Shown here in pieces: positions 16,656 to 26,372 of a stretch of DNA of 64,000 bases. The stretch is from Butyricimonas virosa (lineage in GTDB: Bacteria; Bacteroidota; Bacteroidia; Bacteroidales; Marinifilaceae). The notes under the pieces were generated by a model. It saw only the letters and a program-made list of their open reading frames with translations. It ran no database searches and was not told the origin of the DNA. Both the position numbers and the translations under genes were made by a program. How positions within the stretch are numbered: the first letter of the stretch is position 1; each line of letters opens with the position of its first letter. The stretch spans positions 1,612,001 through 1,676,000 of the forward strand of contig NZ_CP102269.1 of NCBI RefSeq assembly GCF_025148635.1, given 5' to 3'.

Positions 16656-17948
16656 ATGGTGATTAGTGTTCCTCAATACAATAGTGAACGTAATTTGGCA
16701 TTTGTAGTTACGTTGTTATTTCCATTTTGGGGGTTGATATATTCATTGTATCATTGGCGGGCGTCATGGGCTAAAAATACTTTTTGGTTAGCTTGTATAT
16801 ATATGGGTATGGTACAAATATTTCATCCGGAGGGAACTATTTTGGGAGATGGTGCGGATGGAGGTCGGTATGTGCTTGATCTGATTTCTATGCATGTGAA
16901 TGTTCATTCATTTACAGATGTTGCTAAAGTTTTTTATGATGGAAGTACGTTAGATGTTTATCAAAAGACATTGACTTTTATTGTTTCTCGTTTTACAGAT
17001 AATGGGCATGTGTTGTTTTTCTTTTTTGCCGTAGTATTTGGATTTTTTTATTCTCGTAATATATGGTATGTGCTTGATAAATTGCCTGAGAAATTCAATA
17101 AATATTTGTGGGTTCTTATTTTGTTTTATTTTCTTGTATGTCCTATTTGGTTGATAAATGGAGTGCGTATGTGGACTGCAACACATGTGTTTGTCTACGG
17201 GGCAATGCCTTATGTGTTTGAAAGAAATAAATCTAAATTGATATGGTGCTTGGCATCAATCTTAGTACATCATTCTTTTATATTACCAATATTAATTTTG
17301 GTAATTTTTTTCCTTATACCACAAAATAGTAAGATTAGTAAAAAGACCTTGACGTTGTTATTTCTTTTTTACTTGGTAAGTTTATTTGTTAAAACTGTAA
17401 ATCTGACTGCATTAGCTGATACTTTGACACAATATCTTCCCGATTACTATGATAATAGAATTACAGGTTATGTGAATGAAGATGCGTTAGAGCGTCGATT
17501 GGATGCAGCAACTCAACTTTCGTGGCATGTTGGTTTTGCCCAACAAGTAGGTTATTGGATAATTCAAATATTAATTATAATGTCCTTTTTTGCCTTGAAT
17601 AAGGTTATCAACAAAAGCAAATGGATTATTCCATTATTTATGTTTTCGTTATTAATGTATGGCGCTTCTAATATTTTATCATATGTGCCTTCTGGTGGAC
17701 GTTACTTGATTATTGCACAAATGTTTATGATACCATCTTTATTGACAATATTAACTCGGGTACAATTGCATTCATATTTGAAAGCTCTTCTTCCTTTATG
17801 TATGTTTTGTCTGGTTTTTACTGATATTTTTGAAATAAGAAAACTTTTTGATTTTTACGGAATTACTCTTTTGGTAGGTAATTTTATAACTATGTTTTTT
17901 GTAGAGTCCAACACACCTCTTATTACTTTGGTTAAACAAATATTTTAA
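16656..17948 (+). CDS. EpsG-family Wzy-type polysaccharide polymerase
   Basis: About 430 aa, with roughly ten hydrophobic helices and the EpsG pattern: 'GDGADGGRYVLDL' early in a periplasmic loop, 'FFFAVVFGFFYSRNIWYV', and 'NGVRMWTATHVFVYGAMPYV' followed by 'ILVHHSFILPILILV'. It is the expected repeat-unit polymerase acting at the periplasmic face. An in-frame TTG at 16644 would add four residues; the ATG at 16656 is preferred. It is separated from the flippase by 71 bp without features and is followed after 3 bp by a glycosyltransferase. Very AT-rich. EpsG proteins are variable, so the polymerase role is a family-level assignment. Confidence 0.78.
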   Translation: MVISVPQYNSERNLAFVVTLLFPFWGLIYSLYHWRASWAKNTFWLACIYMGMVQIFHPEGTILGDGADGGRYVLDLISMHVNVHSFTDVAKVFYDGSTLDVYQKTLTFIVSRFTDNGHVLFFFFAVVFGFFYSRNIWYVLDKLPEKFNKYLWVLILFYFLVCPIWLINGVRMWTATHVFVYGAMPYVFERNKSKLIWCLASILVHHSFILPILILVIFFLIPQNSKISKKTLTLLFLFYLVSLFVKTVNLTALADTLTQYLPDYYDNRITGYVNEDALERRLDAATQLSWHVGFAQQVGYWIIQILIIMSFFALNKVINKSKWIIPLFMFSLLMYGASNILSYVPSGGRYLIIAQMFMIPSLLTILTRVQLHSYLKALLPLCMFCLVFTDIFEIRKLFDFYGITLLVGNFITMFFVESNTPLITLVKQIF

Positions 17949-17951
17949 TAC

Positions 17952-19034
17952 ATGAAGATATTAATTGTTTCTGGATCATTTTTTCCAATAAATGCTCCAC
18001 GGGCTTTTCGAACCACGGAATTAGTAAAAGAATTTGTTAAGCAAGGCCATAAGGTTACATTATATATTCCTTATATCGAATATGATTATAGTGCTTTTTT
18101 GAAAAAATATTCTGATGTGAAGATTTTTTATACTTTAAATAAGGGAAAAAATGTAGTGAAATCAACGGGACTATCTTATAAAATAAGTCGTATTTTGAAT
18201 ATTTTTCTTGAATATCCTGAAGTAGAATATTATTTTAAACTTTCTTCAATATTAAAGAACGAAAAAGATTACGATCTTTTAATTTCGATAGCAGTTCCTC
18301 ATCCAATACATTGGGGTATCGGACGTATTTATAAAAAACGTAAAATAGCTAGAACATGGGTGGCAGACTGTGGGGATCCGTATATGGGAGTAAAAACGGT
18401 TAATGTTCCAAAAATGTTTTATTTTAAATGGTTTGAGAAACTTTGGTGTAAGAAATGCGATTATATCTCAGTTCCAACGAGAGAGTCTATTTCCGGTTAT
18501 TATCCTGAATTTAGAAATAAAATAAGAGTAATTCCTCAAGGATTTGATTTTGAAGCCATCACTTTACCTGAATATAAAAGAAATTCAATTCCAACTTTTG
18601 CGTACGCAGGAAGTTTTATTAAGGGACGAAGGGATCCACAGCGCTTAATGGAGTTCTTGTGTAGTGTTACTATTCCATTCAAATTCTTGGTTTTTAGTAC
18701 TAATGGAGAGGCTTTTATGGCTCCCTACAAAGAAAAACTTGGAGATAAATTGGAGTGCATGAAACCAATCTCAAGAGCGGAATTATTACCTATTATTGCA
18801 AAAATGGATTTTTTGATAAATATTGGTAATGGAACGAATGTGCAAACACCAAGTAAATTAATTGATTATACATTGACCAAACGTCCTATATTAACCGTTC
18901 AAACAGATGATATAAAATCAGAAATATTTAACGAGTTTTTAATTGGAAATTATGAACACCGAGATGCCGATATTAATATCTCGGATTATGATATTAGGAA
19001 TATAGTGCAACAATTTATAGAACTTTGTGAATGA
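17952..19034 (+). CDS. Family 4-like glycosyltransferase
   Basis: A 360-aa GT-B-fold protein. The N-terminus 'MKILIVSGSFFPINAPRAFRTTELVKEF' is typical of GT4-type enzymes acting on nucleotide sugars at the cytoplasmic face. The C-terminal domain includes 'FAYAGSFIKGRRDPQRLMEFL' and 'NIGNGTNVQTPSKLIDYTLTKRPIL', where the first part plays the donor-binding loop role. The classical EX7E motif is degenerate here, so donor specificity cannot be named. It ends with a 4-bp overlap with the next gene, a deacetylase-like protein. Part of the AT-rich core of the capsule operon. Confidence 0.75.
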   Translation: MKILIVSGSFFPINAPRAFRTTELVKEFVKQGHKVTLYIPYIEYDYSAFLKKYSDVKIFYTLNKGKNVVKSTGLSYKISRILNIFLEYPEVEYYFKLSSILKNEKDYDLLISIAVPHPIHWGIGRIYKKRKIARTWVADCGDPYMGVKTVNVPKMFYFKWFEKLWCKKCDYISVPTRESISGYYPEFRNKIRVIPQGFDFEAITLPEYKRNSIPTFAYAGSFIKGRRDPQRLMEFLCSVTIPFKFLVFSTNGEAFMAPYKEKLGDKLECMKPISRAELLPIIAKMDFLINIGNGTNVQTPSKLIDYTLTKRPILTVQTDDIKSEIFNEFLIGNYEHRDADINISDYDIRNIVQQFIELCE

Positions 19035-20125
19035 TGACATTGAAACAAGCCATAACTCATAATTTACTTAATATACCCGGTTGGAGAACCAAGCGTAAAA
19101 TTGTTGTTATAGAGAGTGATGATTGGGGGGCAATCAGGATGCCTTCAAGGTCAATTTATAATAAATTGTTGTTAGAAGGATACCGGGTGGATAAAAATTG
19201 TTACGAGAAGTATGATTCTTTAGCGACTGAAAAGGATTTATCGGCTTTATTTGACGTGCTTCGTAAATATACTGATAAAAATGGAAATCATCCTATCATA
19301 ACAGCTAATTGTGTCGTGGCTAATCCTGATTTTGAAAAGATTAAATTGAACAATTTCCTCAATTATTATTATGAACCATTTACAGATACGTTAAAAAGGT
19401 ATAAGGGCTGTGAGAATTCTTTTGAATTGTGGAAACAAGGGATGCATGAAGGATTATTCAAGCCTCAGTTTCATGGACGGGAACATCTCAATGTGGCACG
19501 TTGGATGAAATTTCTCCAAACAGATACAGATACTCGGCACGTATTTGATCATGGATTGATGGGACTTTTTCCAAAAGGAGATGACATTGAAAATAATTTT
19601 CAACGGGCTTTGGATGATTCTTTCTATAAAGGACAATCTTATTGGAATTTATTGGCAGAAGGGCTTGAGCTTTTTGAGAAAATCTTTGGATATAAGTCTA
19701 AAAGTTTTATTGCTCCATGTTATACGTGGAATCCTAATATTGAAGAAAGATTATTTGAAATGGGGGTAATAGGTATTCAGGGAATGCTTTATCAACGAGT
19801 TCCCGGAGGGAAATCAATTCGACATTGGATGGGGAATAGGAATTCGTTAGGACAGATTTATTCTATTCGGAATGCTTTTTTTGAACCAACTGAAAATAAC
19901 AGGATAGATAATGAGGATGATTGTTTGTATCGGATAAAGTGTGCTTTCCGATGGTTTAAACCAGCTATAATATCTTCTCATAGAATCAATTTTATTGGTT
20001 CTATACATGAAGAGAATAGAAATAGTAATCTTAGAAAGTTTGATAATTTACTTTCTCGAATAATTCATCAATGGCCTGATGTTGAATTTATGAGTTCTGA
20101 TCAATTATTTGAATTAATGCGATAA
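19031..20125 (+). CDS. Polysaccharide deacetylase-like protein, copy A
   Basis: A 364-aa cytoplasmic protein of a family usually labelled polysaccharide (de)acetylase. The N-terminal signature 'NIPGWRTKRKIVVIESDDWG' has the Asp-Asp expected at the metal site, and 'FHGREHLNVARWM' and 'SSHRINFIG' offer further His ligands. The NodB order of a CE4 enzyme is not obvious. A second member with the same signatures is at 26373; by eye about 40 percent of positions agree. It could remove N-acetyl groups from lipid-linked intermediates, but that is inferred. Coupled to the upstream glycosyltransferase by ATGA overlap. Confidence 0.65.
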   Translation: MMTLKQAITHNLLNIPGWRTKRKIVVIESDDWGAIRMPSRSIYNKLLLEGYRVDKNCYEKYDSLATEKDLSALFDVLRKYTDKNGNHPIITANCVVANPDFEKIKLNNFLNYYYEPFTDTLKRYKGCENSFELWKQGMHEGLFKPQFHGREHLNVARWMKFLQTDTDTRHVFDHGLMGLFPKGDDIENNFQRALDDSFYKGQSYWNLLAEGLELFEKIFGYKSKSFIAPCYTWNPNIEERLFEMGVIGIQGMLYQRVPGGKSIRHWMGNRNSLGQIYSIRNAFFEPTENNRIDNEDDCLYRIKCAFRWFKPAIISSHRINFIGSIHEENRNSNLRKFDNLLSRIIHQWPDVEFMSSDQLFELMR

Positions 20126-20135
20126 ATTTATCTCT

Positions 20136-21245
20136 ATGAACATAAAAAATAGTGTTAAAATTCTTATTCAAAATGCGATAGATAATTATCGATATAAGAA
20201 GAGAGCAAAAAATTATATCAGATATTATAATAAAATCGTTTCTAAGAATCCTGAGTTAATAAAACCGGCAGATGGAGAAAAAGAATGGTTAGATCATTGG
20301 AGAAAATATGATAAAAATTTGTCTCCTTTATCTTATCGTATTTTTTCTAGGTTTGTGGGGGAGGATATAAATATTATGCCAATGGAATTGTGTATTAATA
20401 TTGTGGAACCTGTATTGAATCCGAATTCATATCGTGGATTTTATAGAAATAAGAACAGTCTTAATTTGATTGTACCAGAAAAAATGACGGCAAAGACCAT
20501 TATCCGTAAGATTGCAGGTTTTTTTTATGATTCGCATTATGAACCTATAATTATTACGGATACAAATTTGAAATGTATGTTTGAAAATTATGACAAGGTG
20601 TTGTTTAAACCTGCTCTAGAAGATTCTGGTCGAGGCATTACGCTATTTAGAAAAAAAGGGGACGTTTTTATAAATGATAATGGGGACGAGTTGAATGTGG
20701 ATTATTTTAATAATTTAAAGTCGGATGATTTTCAAATACAGGCTTGTATAGAGCAAAGTGCTTTCACCGCAGATTTTAATCCTTCTTGTGTAAATTCATT
20801 CCGAATTATGACGTATAGATCTGTAAAGACAGGAGAAATCCATGTTCCCAATCTTTTTTTTAAAATAGGGGGAAAAAATCAAGTTGTTGATAATGCTCAT
20901 GGTGGAGGTGTTATGTGTGGTGTTGATAATAATGGTAGATTATTGCATTATACGTATAATTATTTGGGAGAAACATTTATTAATTGTTTTGATAAAGATA
21001 TGATGCGTGAAACCTATATTGTTCCAAATTATGAGGGATTGATTGCTTTTGCTAAAGAAGTTGCAAAAAATATCGTTCATCACCATTTACTTTCATTGGA
21101 TGTTGCTTTAGATAAAAATAACAATCCTGTTTTGATAGAGGTTAATTCTGAAGCATTTGCCGGATGGGCTTATCAAATGAGTACAGGCTCCATATTTAAA
21201 GAATATACAGATGAGGTAATGGAGTATTGTTTTCATAAAATTTGA
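20136..21245 (+). CDS. Sugar-transfer-associated ATP-grasp protein
   Basis: A 369-aa protein whose C-terminal two thirds match the ATPgrasp_ST pattern: 'VLFKPALEDSGRGITLF' (nucleotide-binding Lys and glycine-rich loop), 'CVNSFRIMTYRS', 'HGGGVMCGVDNNGRLL' and the metal-binding 'NPVLIEVNSEAFAGWAYQ'. ATP-grasp enzymes form acyl-phosphates and ligate carboxylates to amines, so it may attach an amino acid or similar group to a sugar precursor. The N-terminal region (about 100 aa) is basic and unassigned. A second ATP-grasp protein lies at 22913. The TTG/TGA junction overlaps the next gene. Confidence 0.72.
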   Translation: MNIKNSVKILIQNAIDNYRYKKRAKNYIRYYNKIVSKNPELIKPADGEKEWLDHWRKYDKNLSPLSYRIFSRFVGEDINIMPMELCINIVEPVLNPNSYRGFYRNKNSLNLIVPEKMTAKTIIRKIAGFFYDSHYEPIIITDTNLKCMFENYDKVLFKPALEDSGRGITLFRKKGDVFINDNGDELNVDYFNNLKSDDFQIQACIEQSAFTADFNPSCVNSFRIMTYRSVKTGEIHVPNLFFKIGGKNQVVDNAHGGGVMCGVDNNGRLLHYTYNYLGETFINCFDKDMMRETYIVPNYEGLIAFAKEVAKNIVHHHLLSLDVALDKNNNPVLIEVNSEAFAGWAYQMSTGSIFKEYTDEVMEYCFHKI

Positions 21246-22099
21246 GGATTGACGATTTGAAAAACTTTATGAGTTTCTTTAAAAGTGTACAGAGAACTTT
21301 TTGCAACTTGTACAAATATGCAAGAAGAGGAGGTGTCGTGTATGTTTCTGTAAATCAAAGTTCATCTAATGAAGAGTTTCAGAATAAAGTTTGTGTAGTT
21401 ACTGGTGGATCTAGAGGATTAGGGTTGACTTTAACTAAAACATTTTTAAATTCTGGAGCAAAAGTGGTAATGATTGGGAGTAATTTAGAAGCGCTTGTTT
21501 GTGCTAAAAAAGAGATGAAGAATGATAAGTTATATTATTATCATTGGGATTTGACAGATTTAACAGATATTCCTTGCCGTTTAAAGGATATCTGTAAACT
21601 GGTTGGAAAAAATATTGATGTTTGGGTGAATAATGCAGCTTATGTAACAAATAAAAATTGTTTGGAAGGCGCAAGTGTTTTCGAGAAAACCATAGAAGTA
21701 AATTTAAAGTCATTATTGTATGTCAGTATTTCAGTGGCAGAATATTATAAAATGAATTCTATTTATGGGAAAATTATTAATATCTCATCCTTGAATTCTG
21801 TTCAGGGGTCTTTGAGTCCTTATGGTATTTCTAAATGTGGAGTTAATTATATTACACAAGGCTTGGCTAAACAGTATATTGATAATCATATTATTGTTAA
21901 TGGAATAGCCCCTGGATATATTCCTACCGGTATTAACCAAATGGATATTTATTCGAATGCGTATAATGAATTGCAACGAAATCATAGATATGTTCTTCCA
22001 GAGGAAATCGCAGAATTAGTGTTATTTCTCGCTAGTGATAAGGCAAATTCTATTGTTGGTCAGACTATTTTTTGTGACGGAGGAACTACATTGGTTTAA
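21242..22099 (+). CDS. SDR-family oxidoreductase
   Basis: A 285-aa classical short-chain dehydrogenase with a 35-50 residue N-terminal extension. It carries the cofactor motif TGGSRGLG, 'NNAAYV', catalytic Ser in INISSLNS and Tyr/Lys in YGISKCG, and the C-terminal 'FLASDKANSIVGQTIFCDGG'. It probably reduces or oxidises a keto-sugar or a small ligand used for capsule decoration. The substrate is not deducible. The start at TTG 21242 overlaps the previous stop. An ATG at 21269 (MSFFKSVQRTF) is an equally reasonable start and would shorten the extension. It lies between two ATP-grasp genes, hinting at a joint pathway. Confidence 0.8.
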   Translation: MRIDDLKNFMSFFKSVQRTFCNLYKYARRGGVVYVSVNQSSSNEEFQNKVCVVTGGSRGLGLTLTKTFLNSGAKVVMIGSNLEALVCAKKEMKNDKLYYYHWDLTDLTDIPCRLKDICKLVGKNIDVWVNNAAYVTNKNCLEGASVFEKTIEVNLKSLLYVSISVAEYYKMNSIYGKIINISSLNSVQGSLSPYGISKCGVNYITQGLAKQYIDNHIIVNGIAPGYIPTGINQMDIYSNAYNELQRNHRYVLPEEIAELVLFLASDKANSIVGQTIFCDGGTTLV

Positions 22100-22102
22100 A
22101 GT

Positions 22103-22903
22103 ATGAAAAGTATTACGATATACACACCTATTAATCACGATTATGAAGCATTGATTATATTGATGTCTCGCTTGAGTTGTCAAACAAACAAGGATTTTGT
22201 ATGGTATATTATTAATTGGGGGGATAGAGATATAGATGATATGATCTCTCAATTGAGAGAAAATTCTAACCTGGACATTGAATATCATAAAATTGAGGCA
22301 AAAGGTAAATTTATTGTCACTCAATTTGTATTTGAGCATGCAAAGACCAATTATATTTTGGGATGTCCATGTGAATTTATTTTGAAGAAGAATGCCATTG
22401 ATGTTATTATACGACAATGGAGAGAAGTTCAAAATAAATCTTTGAATTTAGCTGAGGTACGTGCCTTATGTGAAGATAAGACAGGAAATATAGTGGGTAA
22501 GACTGATTGTTTTATGGATGTCGAATTTTTAGATGCGACATGGCATGATATGGTTTTGAAGAAACATACAACGTTTCATATGATATCTTCATGGGATGTT
22601 TTAAAATTTAGAGAATGTGTTAAGATGTCTGATTTTAAAATGTTTCAAGATAAATATAATGAATTGTCAACTAGTTTGTTTTGGTCAGCTATTGGCAATA
22701 AATATAAAACTCGTTATATATTCAAATCTATTGCTCGTATAAATAGTAATATACAGACGAACGTAATAACACCTAATAAGTATAATGCTTTTGTAGCGTC
22801 TTATTATATGTTTATAAAGAATATCAAGTATTTTTTTTACAATCCTTTTTATTTTATTCGATTATTTATTCATATTCCATATTATTTGATTAAGACAATA
22901 TAA
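22103..22903 (+). CDS. Glycosyltransferase family 2-like protein
   Basis: A 266-aa protein starting 'SITIYTPINHDYEALIILMSRLSCQT', reminiscent of the GT-A N-terminal strand and first helix of family 2 enzymes. The expected DXD motif is not clear; the nearest candidates are 'NWGDRDIDD' and the Cys-rich 'GCPCEF' stretch. A basic, hydrophobic C-terminus (YYMFIKNIKYFFYNPFYFI) could associate with the membrane. The gene follows the SDR gene by 3 bp and precedes an ATP-grasp gene by 9 bp. The assignment rests mostly on the N-terminal pattern and on context. Confidence 0.55.
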   Translation: MKSITIYTPINHDYEALIILMSRLSCQTNKDFVWYIINWGDRDIDDMISQLRENSNLDIEYHKIEAKGKFIVTQFVFEHAKTNYILGCPCEFILKKNAIDVIIRQWREVQNKSLNLAEVRALCEDKTGNIVGKTDCFMDVEFLDATWHDMVLKKHTTFHMISSWDVLKFRECVKMSDFKMFQDKYNELSTSLFWSAIGNKYKTRYIFKSIARINSNIQTNVITPNKYNAFVASYYMFIKNIKYFFYNPFYFIRLFIHIPYYLIKTI

Positions 22904-22912
22904 TACGTAATA

Positions 22913-23926
22913 ATGAAAATAGCAATTCATAAATCTGGTGGTTTTTCCGAACGCTGGATAAATTACTGCCAAAAAAATAATATTGATTATAAAATTGTAA
23001 ATGCCTACGATTCGGATATAATCAAACAGATGGCAGATTGTGATGCTTTTATGTGGCATCATCATCAAGCGAATTATAAGGACTGCTTGTTCGCAAAGCA
23101 GTTACTTTTTTCTCTTCAACAATCCGGTAAAAAGGTTTTTCCTAATTATAATTCAGGATGGCATTTTGATGATAAAGTTGGTCAGAAATATTTGTTGGAG
23201 TCAATAAATGCTCCATTGGTCCCAAGTTATGTGTTTTATACTTCCAAAGAAGCACGGAAGTGGATTGATAAGACTACTTTTCCAAAGGTATTTAAGTTGA
23301 GGGGAGGTGCGGGGGCGGCTAATGTTATGCTAGTGCATACACGTAGAGAGGCAAAGAAATTAGTGTGCAAGGCGTTTAGGGGTGGTTTTCCGCAATATAG
23401 TGGATGGAGGAATCTTAAAGAGCGAATTCGTAAATATAGATTGGGGAAGACAGACATAAAAGACGTGCTAAAGGGAGTTGTTCGCTTATTGGTAAAACCG
23501 GAATTTGCAAAGATGCATGCTCCAGAAAAGGGGTATGTTTATTTTCAAGATTTTATACCTAACAATACTTGTGATTTGCGTATTGTTGTAGTTGGTAATC
23601 ATGCTTTTGGAATCAAACGATTGTGTAGGGAAAATGATTTTAGAGCGTCCGGGGGAGGTAGTCTTATATATGAAAAGTCGCAGATAGATGAACGCTGTGT
23701 GAAAATAGCTTTTGATGTATCTGATACGTTACATTCGCAGAGTATGGGATATGATTTCGTTTTCGACCACAACGGGAACCCTCTAATCGTAGAGATGTCT
23801 TATGGATATGCGGTGGAAGCATATGACAAATGCGAGGGTTATTGGGATCGAGAGCTTAATTGGTATCCTGGTGAGAATTTTGATTTTTGTGGTTGGATGG
23901 TTGAAGATATGTTGTTGAACAATTAG
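22913..23926 (+). CDS. RimK-like ATP-grasp protein
   Basis: A 337-aa protein with the ATP-grasp layout: N-terminal 'MKIAIHKSGGFSERW', a central nucleotide-binding part 'FPKVFKLRGGAGAANVMLV' (residues about 124-142), and a C-terminal catalytic segment 'YDFVFDHNGNPLIVEMSYGY' with the Asp/Glu metal ligands. Relatives ligate amino acids or activate carboxylates. Together with the ATP-grasp gene at 20136 and the SDR between them it suggests a non-sugar substituent such as an amino acid on the capsule, an inference only. It is followed by a 127-bp gap, the longest inside the core, which holds nothing recognisable. Confidence 0.7.
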   Translation: MKIAIHKSGGFSERWINYCQKNNIDYKIVNAYDSDIIKQMADCDAFMWHHHQANYKDCLFAKQLLFSLQQSGKKVFPNYNSGWHFDDKVGQKYLLESINAPLVPSYVFYTSKEARKWIDKTTFPKVFKLRGGAGAANVMLVHTRREAKKLVCKAFRGGFPQYSGWRNLKERIRKYRLGKTDIKDVLKGVVRLLVKPEFAKMHAPEKGYVYFQDFIPNNTCDLRIVVVGNHAFGIKRLCRENDFRASGGGSLIYEKSQIDERCVKIAFDVSDTLHSQSMGYDFVFDHNGNPLIVEMSYGYAVEAYDKCEGYWDRELNWYPGENFDFCGWMVEDMLLNN

Positions 23927-24053
23927 TTTTTTTCGTTACAGATGGTGTCGTATTTGAATAATTCAGTATATAGGGTAAAATATGTCTTGTTAAGTCCCAA
24001 GTGGCATCGTTTTTAATCAAGAGTGTTGTGATTTATTTATTCATGTTTATCAG

Positions 24054-25136
24054 ATGAGAAAGATTGCTTTTCTTATTCCAACCTTGATTGAGGGAGGAAT
24101 GGAACGTGTTATGTCGGAGATACTTAAGTATTGTGCGGAATATACGGATTTTGAATTGCATCTTGTATTGTATGGAAAAGAGCATACTCCATTTTATAAG
24201 ATTCCAAGTACGGTGTTTGTGCATAAACCACATTTGAAATATGAGGATTATAATCGAATGGTTTATACGATTAAAACGATGTACTACTTGAGAGAAGAAA
24301 TCAAGAAAATTCATCCTGTTTCTATATTGAGTTTTGGAGAAATATTTAATAATTTAGTATTGTTATCGTTGTGGGGGTTGCATTATCCGATTTATATTTC
24401 TGATCGTTGCCGTCCGAATAAATCTTTTGGAAAATTACATGATCATTTAAGAAAATGGTTGTATCCTAAGGCTACCGGGGTTATTGCTCAGACAGAAAAA
24501 GCTAAGAGTATTTATTTGACGCAATTTAAACATCCTAATATACGTGTGATAGGAAATCCTATTCGAAAAATTGAAGATGGTAATTTCTTAAATAAGGAAA
24601 ATATTGTGCTTTCAGTTGGGCGTTTGATTACAACGAAAAATTTTGATCAATTGATTCGTATTTTTTCACAAGTCGTATATGGGGATTGGAAGTTGATTAT
24701 AGTTGGAGGAGATGCATTAAAACAAAAGAATAGTGTGCTTTTGCAAAAGCAAATAGATGATTTAGGCTTGACGGATAGGATTATTCTTGCCGGTTCGCAG
24801 AAAGATGTTGTGAGTTATTTATTAAGGAGTAAGATTTTTGCTTTTACTTCAAGTAGCGAGGGATTTCCGAATGTTATCGGAGAAGCTTTAGCTGCCGGTT
24901 TGCCTGTTATTGCTTATGATTGTATTGCAGGGCCTGCTGATATGGTTGAGGATGGTAAGAATGGATATTTGATTCCCTTGTTTGACGAAGAGATGTTTAA
25001 GAAGAAGTTAGTGTATTTGATGCAGCACGATGAAGTGCGTAACCAAATGGTTCAAAACGCACCTCCTAGTGTGTTGAAATATTCAACTTCGGTAGTGTGT
25101 GAAAAATATCTTGATTTTATATTGAATAATAAGTGA
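24054..25136 (+). CDS. Family 4 glycosyltransferase
   Basis: A 360-aa GT4 enzyme. The N-terminus 'IAFLIPTLIEGGMERVMSEI' has the GG loop for nucleotide-sugar binding. The C-terminal domain starts with 'VLSVGRLITTKNFDQLIRIF' and carries the EX7E region 'SSSEGFPNVIGEALAAGLPVI', in which both Glu residues are present. It should be an inverting or retaining transferase adding one sugar to the undecaprenyl-linked repeat unit, but the donor cannot be named. It stands after a 127-bp gap and is followed after 1 bp by the next reading frame, another GT4. Codon use is AT-rich. Confidence 0.88.
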   Translation: MRKIAFLIPTLIEGGMERVMSEILKYCAEYTDFELHLVLYGKEHTPFYKIPSTVFVHKPHLKYEDYNRMVYTIKTMYYLREEIKKIHPVSILSFGEIFNNLVLLSLWGLHYPIYISDRCRPNKSFGKLHDHLRKWLYPKATGVIAQTEKAKSIYLTQFKHPNIRVIGNPIRKIEDGNFLNKENIVLSVGRLITTKNFDQLIRIFSQVVYGDWKLIIVGGDALKQKNSVLLQKQIDDLGLTDRIILAGSQKDVVSYLLRSKIFAFTSSSEGFPNVIGEALAAGLPVIAYDCIAGPADMVEDGKNGYLIPLFDEEMFKKKLVYLMQHDEVRNQMVQNAPPSVLKYSTSVVCEKYLDFILNNK

Positions 25137-25149
25137 TTTGTGTCCAATT

Positions 25150-26370
25150 ATGGAATTTATGTTGAAACTTCTTCAAATTAATACTTCGGTAAATACAGGA
25201 AGTACTGGTCGGATAGCAGAAGAAATAGGGAGTACAGCGATGAAAGCTGGCTTTAGGAGTTATATTGCTTACGGCCGTATGGCACGTGAAAGTAAGTCGC
25301 AGTTGATCCATATTGGAAACATGGCTAGTGTAAGAAGTCATGTATTGGAGTCCCGTTTGTGGGATAATCACGGGTTTGCTTCTACGAAAGCAACGAAATT
25401 ATTTGTAAAAGAGTTAGAGAGAATAAATCCTGATATTATTCATTTGCATAATTTGCATGGTTATTACTTGAATGTGGAGGTTTTGTTCGATTATTTGGAA
25501 AAAGTTCAAAAACCTATTGTTTGGACCTTACATGATTGTTGGCCGATGACCGGACATTGTTCGTATTTTGATTTTGTTCATTGTGATCGTTGGAAAACGG
25601 GATGTTATGCTTGTCCGAATTTGAAGGGATACCCGGTATCTTTATTTTTAGATCGCTCGAAACAGAATTTTGAAAAGAAAAAGAAGATTTTCACAGAAGT
25701 ATCCAATATTACGTTTGTTACTCCATCTCATTGGTTGAAAAGTGTTGTCCAAGAATCATTCTTTGAAAATTTCCCTGTGAAAGTTATTCATAATGGTGTC
25801 GATTTGGATATTTTCAAGCCGATAAGATCGGAAGAAGTGAGATCGAAATATGGTATTCAATATGATACGAAAATTGTATTAGGAGTTGCGAGTATTTGGG
25901 ATCGAAGAAAGGGATTGAATGATTTTGTTCAATTAAAAGAGAGAATGGGAGAAGATGTTCAAATAATATTAGTGGGATTAAATGAAAAACAATTATCGAA
26001 TTTACCCAAGGGAATATTAGGGATAAGACGTACGGAGAATGTAGAGGAACTTGCAGCATTGTATGCTATGGCGGATGTTTTTGTAAATCCAACATGGGTT
26101 GATAATTTTCCGACAACTAATATAGAGGCCTTGGCTTGTGGAACTCCAGTCGTTACCTATCAGACGGGGGGAAGTCCGGAAGCTGTTACAGATATAACGG
26201 GGAAGGTGGTTGAACGGGGAGATGTGGAAGCATTGAGAGAGGCGATCTTGGAAATATTAGTTCGTGAAAGGGACGTGTATAGAATTGAGTGTAGGGAACG
26301 TGCGGAGAAATTCTTTAATAAGGAAGATCGGTATAGAGATTATGTGGAATTGTATAAATCATTGATATAA
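25150..26370 (+). CDS. Family 4 glycosyltransferase, WcaC/colanic-acid-like
   Basis: About 406 aa. The N-terminal 'INTSVNTGSTGRIAEEIG' and 'HDCWPMTGHCSYF' with a Cys-rich 'GCYACPN' segment are typical of the colanic-acid-type GT4 subfamily. The C-terminal domain has 'VLGVASIWDRRKGLNDF' and the EX7E region 'PTNIEALACGTPVVTYQTGG'. The frame extends to a TTG at 25138, but ATG 25150 (or 25159) is a better start. It is the second of two adjacent GT4 genes, so each probably adds a different sugar. The next gene, a deacetylase-like paralogue, starts 2 bp after its stop. Confidence 0.88.
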   Translation: MEFMLKLLQINTSVNTGSTGRIAEEIGSTAMKAGFRSYIAYGRMARESKSQLIHIGNMASVRSHVLESRLWDNHGFASTKATKLFVKELERINPDIIHLHNLHGYYLNVEVLFDYLEKVQKPIVWTLHDCWPMTGHCSYFDFVHCDRWKTGCYACPNLKGYPVSLFLDRSKQNFEKKKKIFTEVSNITFVTPSHWLKSVVQESFFENFPVKVIHNGVDLDIFKPIRSEEVRSKYGIQYDTKIVLGVASIWDRRKGLNDFVQLKERMGEDVQIILVGLNEKQLSNLPKGILGIRRTENVEELAALYAMADVFVNPTWVDNFPTTNIEALACGTPVVTYQTGGSPEAVTDITGKVVERGDVEALREAILEILVRERDVYRIECRERAEKFFNKEDRYRDYVELYKSLI

Positions 26371-26372
26371 TC